Below are positions 19,242 to 27,179 of a stretch of 48,469 nucleotides of DNA, piece after piece. Source of the DNA: UBA349 sp964444115. Its GTDB lineage: Archaea; Methanobacteriota; Methanobacteria; Methanobacteriales; Methanobacteriaceae. The stretch covers positions 1 through 48,469 of the forward strand of contig CAYUFT010000006.1 of assembly GCA_964444115.1 (NCBI GenBank). Reading direction: 5' to 3'. Below the pieces are notes generated by a model, which was not told the DNA's origin, did no database searches, and saw only the letters and a program-made list of their open reading frames with translations. Numbering within the stretch: the first letter of the stretch is position 1; each line of letters opens with the position of its first letter. The position numbers were made by a program, and so were the translations under genes.

Positions 19242-19260
19242 TATACTTTTTGTAAGTATA
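19242..19260. promoter_or_regulatory. Palindromic operator candidate for HxlR
   Basis: TATACTT-TTTGT-AAGTATA is a perfect 7-base inverted repeat with a 5-base centre. Its core TACTTTTTGTA (19244-19254) occurs again in reverse complement at 19288-19298 (TACAAAAAGTA). The two copies sit between the HxlR gene and the divergent microprotein gene. Confidence 0.55.
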
Positions 19261-19278
19261 TATGGTTTTTGTTAGTAC

Positions 19279-19290
19279 CCTTTTAAATAC
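19279..19290 (+). promoter_or_regulatory. TATA box of the microprotein gene
   Basis: CCTTTTAAATAC, about 25 bases before a predicted start near 19310; it abuts the second operator-like copy at 19288-19298. Confidence 0.45.
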
Positions 19291-19337
19291 AAAAAGTAAC
19301 TATAGTATTGTGTTGACTACTAACTTGAGGTGAAAAC

Positions 19338-19433
19338 ATGATGGTAAAATTCGATTTACAACATTTCTGCTGTGGTCCTAAAGGCTGTGAGATTGAAGTT
19401 GCTTACGGCGAAATGATGGACGCAGAAGATTAA
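19338..19433 (+). CDS. Cysteine-rich microprotein, 31 residues
   Basis: Short ORF from ATG 19338 to TAA 19431-19433. Product: 31 residues with the Cys motif HFCCGPKGCEIE (Cys11, Cys12, Cys17) and an acidic C-terminus (MMDAED). Evidence that it is a gene: a strong ribosome binding site GAGGTGA 5 bases before the ATG, a TATA box at the right distance, a T-rich terminator after the stop, and an otherwise empty 500-base gap. It is the only thing served by the plus-strand side of the HxlR promoter. I do not recognise the family. A thiol or metal-binding role under redox control is inferred. A second ATG at 19341 could also be the start. Confidence 0.65.
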   Translation: MMVKFDLQHFCCGPKGCEIEVAYGEMMDAED

Positions 19434-19470
19434 GAAAACTTTTTAAAGCATTTTAAACATTTTAAAATTA

Positions 19471-19507
19471 TTTTTTAATTTTTTATTTTATTTATTTTTA
19501 TTTTTTA
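19471..19507 (+). terminator. Poly-T terminator after the microprotein gene
   Basis: Several T runs of 5-6 following the microprotein stop. Confidence 0.45.
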
Positions 19508-19651
19508 TCAGTTTTTGTAAAAAGTTAATTTTCATATTAAAGAACGAGTATTTATCATTTTAAATATTCATTTAACTATCAATAATTTGAAATATCATTT
19601 AAAATAATATTCTATTAATGAAATTAACTAAATATCTTGCTTGGTGAGATC

Positions 19652-20164
19652 ATGGAAGTTTTTGAAGCTATATCTAAAAGAAAAAGTATTAGAAAATACC
19701 AGAACAAGGAAATAGAAGATGAGAAACTAGATAAAATTTTAGAATCGGCCAGAATCGCACCTTCCGCAGCAAATAGGCAGGAATGGAAATTTATCGTGGT
19801 TAAAAATCAAGAGACTCGTGATAAACTGGTGGAAGCTGCTAATGGTCAAAAATTTATAGGTCAAGCTCCAGTAATTATTGTGGCCTGTTCCACGGAATCA
19901 GAAAGAGTTATGCCTTGCGGCCAATACGCTTATACTGTGGACTTGTCAATTGCAGTATCTTTCATGATTTTAGAGGCCACTGAAATGGGTTTGGGTACTT
20001 GCTGGTTAGGTGCCTATAGTGAAGATGCAGTTAAGGAAATTTTAGATATTCCCGAAGAAATAAGGGCTGTGGCCATGTTTACTTTAGGATATGCAGATAA
20101 TGGATCAGTAAATACTCCAAGAAAGTCCATCGATGAGATTGTTTGTTATGAAAAGTATGAATAA
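19652..20164 (+). CDS. Nitroreductase-family flavoprotein
   Basis: FMN-dependent NAD(P)H oxidoreductase fold, 170 residues, a small member of the family. Characteristic segments are ISKRKSIRKYQNKEI (FMN phosphate binding), ESARIAPSAANRQEWKFIVV, and EATEMGLGTCWLGAYSEDAV. The physiological substrate is unknown; in methanogens such proteins may use F420H2 or NAD(P)H. Start ATG 19652 has GGTGA 5 bases upstream; an in-frame upstream ATG does not. It lies downstream of the microprotein terminator, in an accessory region with other flavin proteins. Confidence 0.88.
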   Translation: MEVFEAISKRKSIRKYQNKEIEDEKLDKILESARIAPSAANRQEWKFIVVKNQETRDKLVEAANGQKFIGQAPVIIVACSTESERVMPCGQYAYTVDLSIAVSFMILEATEMGLGTCWLGAYSEDAVKEILDIPEEIRAVAMFTLGYADNGSVNTPRKSIDEIVCYEKYE

Positions 20165-20279
20165 TACTTATTCACTTTTTATTTCTATATTTCCATAAAA
20201 ATTAAACTATTCCAAAAATAATTAAATTTAATTAAATTCTTATTTTTTATAAATCAAATAATATAATAAATAATTTTTA

Positions 20280-20981
20280 CTATTTTTGTCCATGGGGACA
20301 TACATGGATACATAATCCACATACAGGCATGTCACCAGCTTTTTCTAAGTCTTTAAAGTATTCCTCACACTTTCGAGCGTCGTATCGTACTTCACGCGGC
20401 TCATCAGCATGAAAACTTCTTCCAGTAAATGCTTTGGCCGGACATACTTCTACACATTTGTTACATTCTCCGCAGGAATCTTCCATAGGACTGCCTGTAA
20501 CTTCCAGGGGGGCATTGGTCAGTACAGTAATCCAACGCACTCTGGGCCCTGCCTCAGGATTAATAAGTAAACAACTTTTTCCAATCCAACCGATACCGGC
20601 CAGATGGGCGGCTAATTTATGAGAAAAAACGGCTGCTATACGTTCGTCATCACAGCGCTTGGAAGCAGGTATGGGTAGGACTCTAAAACCCTCTTTTTGT
20701 AAGAAATTACTTATTTTATAGGAAACAATATCTAACCGCTGGTTGGTGACTTCATAGGCGTGCAAGTAATTCACTGCTTCAGGCCGATCCATTTCCGTAG
20801 ATAGTTGATCTACCACATCATCTAATAACCTTAGTCCTAAAGTAAGGGATTTGGGATATTTATCAAGGAGATCTCGCGCGTATTCCTTAATAAAATGTCT
20901 GGCTGGAGTTAAATCAGCAACCCCTACAAATTCCACACCATCATTTTCTGCAATTTCTTTTATTTTGCCGTAGAGGTTCAT
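20280..20981 (-). CDS. QueG-like iron-sulfur reductase, complete
   Basis: A 233-residue protein related to epoxyqueuosine reductase-like and methanogen Fe-S proteins. The N-terminal domain (FVGVADLTPAR, KSLTLGLRLLDDVVDQL, HKLAAHLAGIGWIGKSCLLI) precedes a two-cluster ferredoxin domain with CGECNKCVEVCPAKAF and a later CGLCIHVCPHGQK. It is shorter than true QueG and probably lacks its C-terminal HEAT-like region, so queuosine function should not be assumed. A truncated paralogue lies at 27180-27653. Confidence 0.82.
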   Translation of the reverse strand: MNLYGKIKEIAENDGVEFVGVADLTPARHFIKEYARDLLDKYPKSLTLGLRLLDDVVDQLSTEMDRPEAVNYLHAYEVTNQRLDIVSYKISNFLQKEGFRVLPIPASKRCDDERIAAVFSHKLAAHLAGIGWIGKSCLLINPEAGPRVRWITVLTNAPLEVTGSPMEDSCGECNKCVEVCPAKAFTGRSFHADEPREVRYDARKCEEYFKDLEKAGDMPVCGLCIHVCPHGQK

Positions 20982-21131
20982 TATATCACACAGTTACCAT
21001 AAAAGCTCATGAAATCTAAATTAAATCTAATATTCAACCTATTTAAAAATAGTTATTTTTTATTAACTTTTTAGTGGTCTAATTTCACATGAAAATTTTA
21101 TTATTCCATTTTTGAGTCATATTTAGGCGCA

Positions 21132-22103
21132 TTACTCTTTATTATAATACCTTTTGAAAATTCGACAGACAGCCAGGGTTACCCAGTATTTTAAATCTTT
21201 ATCTCTAATCATTAGAAGTTTTAAATTGAATGTGCCATCTGTGTTTTGTTGTGGCAGCAGCCAATCCAGGGCTAATTTTATCTGAGGTTCTTCTTTTTTA
21301 AATCCTAAAAAATACAAAGAATCAAGAGAAGTAACAATGTTAGTGAACCAGAACGGGAAAGAAACACTTTCCCAGTGTTTTTTATCTTGTCGGTCATTAT
21401 ATTTGTCTCGTTGGAAAAATCGACTCATTAGTAGTTTCCCAGCGTAATGGGCATCAGGGGACTGACGATATTCTGGATGAGCAGCAAAAGCTCGGAGAAC
21501 CATCCCGGTGATTAAGTGGGAAAATGGTTTTTTAGGGTCTGATTGCAGAGGTCGCGGAAGTTTTAATGAATCAGTATAATTTATTTTCAAAGTTCTAAAT
21601 GGAATGGCCCACCCTCCATCATTTTGTCTGTGAGAAAGCAGCCATTGAAATCCTTTTTCTATTCTAGGATCGTTATGGTATCCTGATTTTATTAGAAGTT
21701 CCATAATTGCTGAGGAATAGGTGGGAGCATATTGTTTTCCATAAATTCCTCTAAAGTCCCCTTCGTTGGTTTGACACTTAAAAAGAAATTCTGCGGCCTT
21801 TTTTATGGATGGATGATTTTTATTGAATCCATATTTTTCCACTAATTCTCCTAACTGTCTAAAAGTCTCCAACTGATTATAATCCTCCACAGATCGCAGT
21901 TTATGATTTCCTCCAGGATATTTCCAGAAACCATTATCGTGCTGTTTATTAATTATTTTTCCGGGGGCTGGCAACTCCCAGAGAGAATTGACTTTTGCCA
22001 CTTTTTCCTCTAAAAGATCCCTTTTGGTGAAATAATCCATGGCGGGATTAGAACAATTTAATAGAGTATTTAATGGATTGAATTGTAATTCGTCGAGCCA
22101 CAT
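21132..22103 (-). CDS. Alpha/alpha-toroid protein of the prenyltransferase/squalene-cyclase fold
   Basis: A 323-residue protein with repeated QW-like segments typical of terpenoid cyclase/prenyltransferase toroids: NGFWKYPGGNHK, EGDFRGIYGKQYAP, WLLSHRQNDGGWAIP and LLPQQNTDGTFNLKL. I see no DXDD-type cyclase motif, so a catalytic terpene cyclase is not supported. It probably binds a lipid or peptide, or cuts or modifies a substrate by another mechanism. It starts 10 bases after the GNAT gene and is last in a three-gene minus-strand operon (methyltransferase, GNAT, toroid). Confidence 0.75.
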   Translation of the reverse strand: MWLDELQFNPLNTLLNCSNPAMDYFTKRDLLEEKVAKVNSLWELPAPGKIINKQHDNGFWKYPGGNHKLRSVEDYNQLETFRQLGELVEKYGFNKNHPSIKKAAEFLFKCQTNEGDFRGIYGKQYAPTYSSAIMELLIKSGYHNDPRIEKGFQWLLSHRQNDGGWAIPFRTLKINYTDSLKLPRPLQSDPKKPFSHLITGMVLRAFAAHPEYRQSPDAHYAGKLLMSRFFQRDKYNDRQDKKHWESVSFPFWFTNIVTSLDSLYFLGFKKEEPQIKLALDWLLPQQNTDGTFNLKLLMIRDKDLKYWVTLAVCRIFKRYYNKE

Positions 22104-22113
22104 GGTTATTTAC

Positions 22114-22593
22114 CTAATCTATTTTCTTTTCCTTCTTTTCTAGGATAAGGTGTCTGGGAAAGAAATTGAAACTGCTATAAAATGGCAGTAAATCTTCATT
22201 GCCCACAGCCACCACGATTTTTAATTCGTTGGTATCCTGACTTTCCATCCATTCCATGGCCCTTTTCACCATTTCTTTACCTAAACCTAACTTTCGATAC
22301 TCTTTTTCTAAATAAATAGAATCTATTTCTCCTTTACCTTCATCATCAATGGAACTAATGCAATAACCCACAAAACAGTCTTTATCACAATTAGATATCA
22401 CTTCTATCCTCATATTGCATTGGGATGATTTTTTTAAAAGTTCCTCTTTTCTATTTTCAAAATTGGTGGCCTGATATTTTTCCTGGAAATGAGGAGATAT
22501 ATTGGCATGGTGATCTTTAAGATTCGTCCAGAGCGGCTTAATAAGATCTAAATCATTACAACTAATAATTTTAAATTCAAGTTTTTTGCTCAT
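22114..22593 (-). CDS. GNAT-family N-acetyltransferase
   Basis: A 159-residue acetyltransferase. The acetyl-CoA binding region is DSIYLEKEYRKLGLGKEMVKRAMEW, preceded by the beta-strand FVGYCISSIDD. The end (LLPFYSSFNFFPRHLIL) matches the family C-terminal strand. Start ATG 22593 is placed 6 bases from GAGGTGG; the longer ORF start at 22608 overlaps that site and the upstream stop codon. Substrate unknown. Middle gene of the methyltransferase-GNAT-toroid operon. Confidence 0.85.
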   Translation of the reverse strand: MSKKLEFKIISCNDLDLIKPLWTNLKDHHANISPHFQEKYQATNFENRKEELLKKSSQCNMRIEVISNCDKDCFVGYCISSIDDEGKGEIDSIYLEKEYRKLGLGKEMVKRAMEWMESQDTNELKIVVAVGNEDLLPFYSSFNFFPRHLILEKKEKKID

Positions 22594-22604
22594 TTTCCAC
22601 CACC

Positions 22605-23315
22605 TCATTTACAATCACTGTTTTTGGGCCATTTTTGTCCGTATAAAACCACAAAATTATAATATTTGTAATAAACATCTACATTTTTAAATCCGGCTTC
22701 CTCTAACCAGTTTATGTTGTCTTCCAGAGTGGCTGGGTTGTCAAACTTCATGCGCTCTAAAATAACAGTTTTATCATCTTCATCAAGATTTGCCTGCTGA
22801 ATTACTTCCAGCCAGTTCTTCTGGTAAGTTTCTTCACAGTAAGAATTTGGTGCGATTACCTCATCAGCATTTAAGAATAAACCACCAGGATTTAAGTGAT
22901 CATACGCTTTTTGATAAAGTGATTTAATGTCACTGTGATTTAGGTGGTGAATGGAGAGTGAAGAGACTATCATATCAAATAAACCGTCAAAATCATACTT
23001 TAAATAATCTTCATTAATGTATTCGAAGTTTTCTTGCCCTGAGAATCTGTTTTTAGCAATATTTAACATTTCAGGGGCCATGTCCACTAATTGAAACTGG
23101 GCCTGCGGATGTTTTTCCCAGAGAAGCTGAGTTAAAAGTCCAGTACCGGCTCCTAAATCTAATATTCGAGGACTATTATTTTTTGTATCTGCCAACTGAA
23201 CCAGAGTCCCGTAATAAACGTCAAAATTAGGTATAATTGCTTTCCGATCTTTATCATATGCTTGGGCAGCATTATCGAACTTTTTTCTTAGTAGATTTCT
23301 GTCTTGTTGGCTCAT
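22605..23315 (-). CDS. SAM-dependent methyltransferase
   Basis: Class I methyltransferase, 236 residues. The SAM-binding motif I is ILDLGAGTGLLTQLLWEKHP, the acidic loop is FQLVDMAPEML, and the post-II motif is FDMIVSSLSIHHL. N-terminus AQAYDKDRKAIIPNFDVYY is typical of small-molecule methyltransferases. Substrate unknown. First gene of a tightly packed operon with a GNAT and a toroid protein. Confidence 0.88.
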   Translation of the reverse strand: MSQQDRNLLRKKFDNAAQAYDKDRKAIIPNFDVYYGTLVQLADTKNNSPRILDLGAGTGLLTQLLWEKHPQAQFQLVDMAPEMLNIAKNRFSGQENFEYINEDYLKYDFDGLFDMIVSSLSIHHLNHSDIKSLYQKAYDHLNPGGLFLNADEVIAPNSYCEETYQKNWLEVIQQANLDEDDKTVILERMKFDNPATLEDNINWLEEAGFKNVDVYYKYYNFVVLYGQKWPKNSDCK

Positions 23316-23501
23316 ACAATCCCTGCTGATTTTTTTCTGAATACAACTTTTGATACAAATATATTTTAAGTTTTATTCACATTAATTTAATTATATTAAC
23401 CAAATTTATAATTCTATCAGCATTAAGGTAAAATTTGATTTTCAAGATTTTTAGAGCAATGTTTTTACAAAATTTTTACAATTTTCAATAGGAGTGCAAT
23501 A

Positions 23502-24110
23502 ATGATAATTAAAAAATTGAATTTGGATGTTCATGACTCTAAGAAGGTTTCAGAACTCATTTATTTTACTGATGCTCATACTTATGACCAGATTTTAAAA
23601 AATAAATCTCAAGCAGTAAATAAAATTGAAAAACTGGTAAAAGCAGGAAATAATAGTATTGGATATGAAAATATTTTCGTGGTCACGGAGCATGATGACG
23701 AAGATGTTTTAGGAATGCTGATAACTTCTAGTAGTGAAAAAAACAGTTCTAAACAGGAAATTAAAGCATTTTTAAAAGTTTTTTCTCCTTTAGATGTAAT
23801 AAGATTCACTATTTTAGGTTTAATCGATGCCATGCTTTTAACTGATGTCGGACCTCAAGATTTTTATCTGGCCTGTGTAGCTGTAGATGAAAAGGCCCGA
23901 GGCCAAGGGATCGGAACATTTATTTTAGAAAGTGCAGTGGAAATTTCCAGCGATGAAGGAAAAGAAAAGGCAGTATTAGATGTTGATTTTAATAATGAAG
24001 GTGCCCGGCGACTATATGAGCGATTTGGATTTAAAATCTCTGGCCAAAAAACCATGAGATGGTTTGGTGGGGAGAAGGGAATGTATAATATGGAGTTTTT
24101 AATTAAATAA
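23502..24110 (+). CDS. GNAT-family N-acetyltransferase
   Basis: A 202-residue acetyltransferase. The acetyl-CoA loop is VAVDEKARGQGIGTFILESA, followed by DVDFNNEGARRLYERFGFKI, both classic GNAT segments. The N-terminal 90 residues are less conserved and may define the substrate. GGAGTG precedes the ATG. It stands at the start of a plus-strand pair with a flavodoxin-like gene 57 bases downstream. Confidence 0.87.
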   Translation: MIIKKLNLDVHDSKKVSELIYFTDAHTYDQILKNKSQAVNKIEKLVKAGNNSIGYENIFVVTEHDDEDVLGMLITSSSEKNSSKQEIKAFLKVFSPLDVIRFTILGLIDAMLLTDVGPQDFYLACVAVDEKARGQGIGTFILESAVEISSDEGKEKAVLDVDFNNEGARRLYERFGFKISGQKTMRWFGGEKGMYNMEFLIK

Positions 24111-24167
24111 GTAATATATAAAATAAAACCAAAATTTTGAAATTAATTGGTTAAGGCGGGGTAAAAG

Positions 24168-24632
24168 ATGAAAATAGGAATTATTGTGTATTCTAAAACT
24201 GAAAATACGTATTCTGTAGCTCAAAAACTTCAAGAAAAGTTCCAGGAAAATGGTCATGAAGTAGAAATTGAAAGGGTGGTTCAGGAAGGTGAAGTTCCTA
24301 TGAAAGCAAAAAATGTGGAGTTCCAAAGCAAACCAGAACTTGAATCATACGATGCCCTAATTTTTGGTGCCCCTGTACATGCATTTTCCCTGGCACCTCC
24401 TATGAAATCTTATCTGGAACAAATTGACTCATTGCAAGATAAGAAAATTGCTTGCTTCGTTACTAAGGGCCTAAGATTTAATTGGACCGGTGGAAATCAG
24501 GCCATTGGGAAAATGAAAAAAATTTGCGAGTCCAAAGGCGGAAAAGTAGTTGGAACTGATATTGTGGTCTGGAATAAGAGTAAGGATCAAAAAATTGACG
24601 AAATGATTCGGAAATTTGCTGTTTTATTTTAA
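24168..24632 (+). CDS. Flavodoxin-family protein
   Basis: A 154-residue FMN-binding electron carrier or reductase domain. The FMN phosphate loop is VYSKTENTYSVAQKL near the N-terminus; IFGAPVHAFSLAPPMKSYL and FVTKGLRFNWTGGNQA supply the isoalloxazine-binding loops. A second flavodoxin-type gene is at 31422-31859. A redox partner is not evident from the immediate context. Confidence 0.85.
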   Translation: MKIGIIVYSKTENTYSVAQKLQEKFQENGHEVEIERVVQEGEVPMKAKNVEFQSKPELESYDALIFGAPVHAFSLAPPMKSYLEQIDSLQDKKIACFVTKGLRFNWTGGNQAIGKMKKICESKGGKVVGTDIVVWNKSKDQKIDEMIRKFAVLF

Positions 24633-24665
24633 AATACACATAAAATTCTTTTAAATTATTTTTAT

Positions 24666-25522
24666 TCATATATGGGATGTAAGAAAATCCTCAACAGCTT
24701 TGACAAATTCAGGACTCCTGTCTCGAGGAAGCCAGTGTCCACACTCTTCAATCTCTACCAACCGTGAATTAGGAATCAATTCACTGGCCCTTTCCACATC
24801 TTTACTGGGTACTAAAGAATCCTTTTTTCCAGTTAAAAGCAGTAAAGGCATTTTAAGATTATGAATGACTCAAATAACAGGTCTTTAGCTTTTTATTTTC
24901 AATACTCACTTAGCTGAAAAGCTCTCCAGGCCAGGCCACTATCTGGCATGTTTCCTACTTTTATTAATTGCTCTATAACTTCATCATTCAGGGCCTGAGG
25001 ATTTACTAGAATTCTTTTCAGGCTGGCCTTTAACAGCAGTTTACTTGAGAGAATCAAATTATTCACCCAATCATAGATTCCTGGATGTTTCATGAGCCAG
25101 GATGTTATTTGGGGATAAGGGATTTTATCACTTAGCCCGTAAGTGGCAATTAAAATTAATTTATTGATTTTTTCAGGATATTTTAGAGAATAACCCAAGG
25201 CAATACCTCCTCCCAGGGACAGGCCTCCTAAATTAATCTTATTAAAACCTAAAACTTCTATTAAATCGTCCAAAAACTCCAGGTACCACTCGATGGTATA
25301 TGGGGCCTTTGGCTTGTCACTTTCACCATATCCTGGCAGATCTGGAGCAATAACGTGGTACTTTTCACCTAAAATGCCCATTATTGTTCCATATGAAAGT
25401 AGGGCCGAATCAAGGCCACCACCATGCAGCAGTAAAAGAGAAGGTTTTGATTTGCCTGGGCCAGACTCATGAAGCACAATATTAACCCCATTTACTTCAA
25501 TTGAATGCTTTTTGATTTCCAT
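24666..25522 (-). pseudogene. Alpha/beta hydrolase broken by two frameshifts
   Basis: The N-terminal part (25522-24899) carries the oxyanion HGGG region (LLLLHGGGLDSALLSYG), the nucleophile elbow (LGGLSLGGGIALGYS) and cap helices. The C-terminal part (24851-24666) carries the acid and His (LLTGKKDSLVPSKD, EECGHWLPRD). Between them the frame is interrupted. Removing one T of the pair at 24901-24902 and adding one base near 24864-24867 restores an uninterrupted protein reading SEYENKKLKTCYLSHIHNLK, so one insertion and one deletion about 35 bases apart explain it. It may be true decay or consensus error in a draft assembly. Confidence 0.8.
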
Positions 25523-25620
25523 AATATCCTCATCAGATTAATAGTGGCATATATTCTTATAATTGATATTAACACAATTAATTAAACAATTATATTTTAT
25601 TTCTTCAAGGATTTGTTATT

Positions 25621-26024
25621 ATGGAAATTATTTACAAAAAGATTAAGGATTTTTCGCAAAAAGAACTACAGGATTTATTCCTTTCAGTGGAATGGGATTC
25701 TGGAAATTATCCTGAAAAACTAAAAATGGCCATAAAGAATTCTCATAGGGTTTATTCGGCATATGATGGGGATAAATTAGTGGGATTGATTAATTCACTA
25801 TCCGATGGAGTAATGACTGCATATTTCACTATTTGCTGGTCAGGCCAGAATATCAAAGTATGGGAATTGGGAAAAAACTGGTGGAATTAATGCTAGAAGA
25901 ATATGAGTGCCTGGCACGAAAAGCAATTATTGCCTATGATAATGAGGTTGAATTTTATAAAAAATGCGGTTTTGAAGTGGGAGAAGATAAAAGCACCATG
26001 TTTGTTACTTATTTGAAAACCTAA
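25621..26024 (+). pseudogene. GNAT acetyltransferase broken by a single-base deletion
   Basis: The first frame runs 25621-25890 and opens like a GNAT (MEIIYKKIKDFSQKELQDL, YSAYDGDKLVGLINSLSDG). The acetyl-CoA part is in the next frame (LLVRPEYQSMGIGKKLVELM, then FYKKCGFEVGEDKSTMFVTY). One missing T in the run at 25824-25826 accounts for the switch: with four Ts the protein reads through as AYFHYLLVRPEYQ. It has a good ribosome binding site (AAGGAT). Either a recent pseudogene or a homopolymer error. Confidence 0.8.
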
Positions 26025-26332
26025 GGGATTAAAATCAATTTATTCTTTTTTAAATTCCATTATTTTTTATTTAATATTAAATTTCAATTTAATTTCTTTT
26101 ATTAATTTTTTATTTTCAATTCTAAATTTTCATAAAAACCAAACCTTTATAAGCAACTTTATCAAAATATCAACTACTCGATATCAAGTGGTCGATATCA
26201 ACTGATTGATAATGAGAATGTGGATAGTTCATTCCAATATTATTCAATATGGCCTATTTGCTAAATCCGCTATTAATAAATAATCAATTAATGAAATAAA
26301 AATCCTATAATCAAATAGGAGAAAAATTTAGA
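26025..26332. other. Promoter region of the PadR gene
   Basis: 308 bases. It contains a TATA box (TTTATAAG, 26146-26153), overlapping palindromes at 26173-26211 just at the predicted transcription start, and a leader of about 150 bases with no visible ORF. AGGAGA ends the region as ribosome binding site. Confidence 0.5.
26173..26211. promoter_or_regulatory. Palindromic operator cluster upstream of PadR gene
   Basis: A 20-base near-palindrome, ACTACTCGATATCAAGTGGT (16 of 20 positions symmetrical), is followed by a repeat of CGATATCAA and then by the perfect inverted repeat TATCAA-CTGA-TTGATA. The cluster lies about 25 bases downstream of the TATA box, where a bound repressor would block initiation. 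Confidence 0.55.
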
Positions 26333-26908
26333 ATGTGGGATAACTGGAAAAATACATTACACAACTGGAAAAGTCTACATGAGAAAGTAGATCAACTTCA
26401 TAAATTGGGAGGCCTAAGAATTTGGATACTTCATGTGCTGAGCCATGGCCCAAAAAATGGAGTAGAAATAATGGATTCTATACAGGAACACTATGAGGGA
26501 ATGTATAAGATGAAAGATCATTTTTCAGACTTTTCTCATTCAGGAAGACACTACAACATGCATCTTAACAAAACCATGAAGCGTGCGGCTTCACGTCCTT
26601 CACCAGGTTCGGTATATCCCATGCTAAAAAAAATGGTCGCCGAAGATTTAATAACTAAAATGGATGATGGAAAATATGATTTAACAGATACTGGCCGGGA
26701 AACCATCTATGAAATATTTGGAAATACCCATAACCGCCAGGGCACTTATCATCAGCCACAAGCCATTGAAAGTGCATTAATAGAAATTGATAACTACATT
26801 TCATATCTGGAAGATATAAATAAAGAGAATCTAGCTCCTCATAAAGAGATAATAGAATCTTTACAGGAGAGAATTACTAAAATTAAAGATTCAGTTCATG
26901 AAAATTAA
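26333..26908 (+). CDS. PadR-family transcriptional regulator
   Basis: A 191-residue regulator. The winged helix spans about residues 20-115: GGLRIWILHVLSHGPKNGVEIMD, then PSPGSVYPMLKKMVAEDLI, then the wing YDLTDTGRETIYEIFG. It has an unusual His/Met-rich insertion between helices (HSGRHYNMHLNK), which could bind metal. A C-terminal coiled coil (EIIESLQERITKIKDSVH) should dimerise it. Palindromes in its own promoter suggest autoregulation. Its target may be neighbouring genes such as the CDF-type transporter at 28260; that link is only positional. Confidence 0.87.
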   Translation: MWDNWKNTLHNWKSLHEKVDQLHKLGGLRIWILHVLSHGPKNGVEIMDSIQEHYEGMYKMKDHFSDFSHSGRHYNMHLNKTMKRAASRPSPGSVYPMLKKMVAEDLITKMDDGKYDLTDTGRETIYEIFGNTHNRQGTYHQPQAIESALIEIDNYISYLEDINKENLAPHKEIIESLQERITKIKDSVHEN

Positions 26909-27179
26909 AAAATAAATAAGGCCTCCATCTGTAGTATTATCTACCGCCTCCAACGTGTTATAAAATACTTATCAAGGGCCTCATTTATCTTCCTACTTTT
27001 ACTTGATAGCTCGCCTTAGCCTGGGCTTTATTCAAATTTCACCATCAATCATAATTCTATCACAAAATCAATAATAAAACTCAAAAATTCACAAGAATCA
27101 TTTAAACCAATGACCTGGTGAGATGTTAAGAAAATAAATAAATTAGAATAGAAAAAAGATTAATTAAGGATGTAAAAAT
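26909..27179. other. Intergenic region with a GC-richer patch
   Basis: The part 26925-27035 is richer in G and C than the usual spacers here (GGCCTCC, CCGCCTCC, GCTCGCCTTAGCC). Only short broken frames occur on both strands. It could be a gene remnant, which would fit the damaged genes around it, or a small RNA. I cannot name it. Confidence 0.25.

Noticed and set aside
19242..19260. Palindrome as a transcription terminator
   Set aside because: It lies in a divergent promoter region, has a second half-site copy, and terminators here are T runs without stems.
20280..20981. True epoxyqueuosine reductase QueG
   Set aside because: Too short and archaea make archaeosine by another route; only the family-level name is justified.
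21132..22103. Squalene or terpene cyclase
   Set aside because: Toroid repeats are seen but no DXDD-type catalytic motif.
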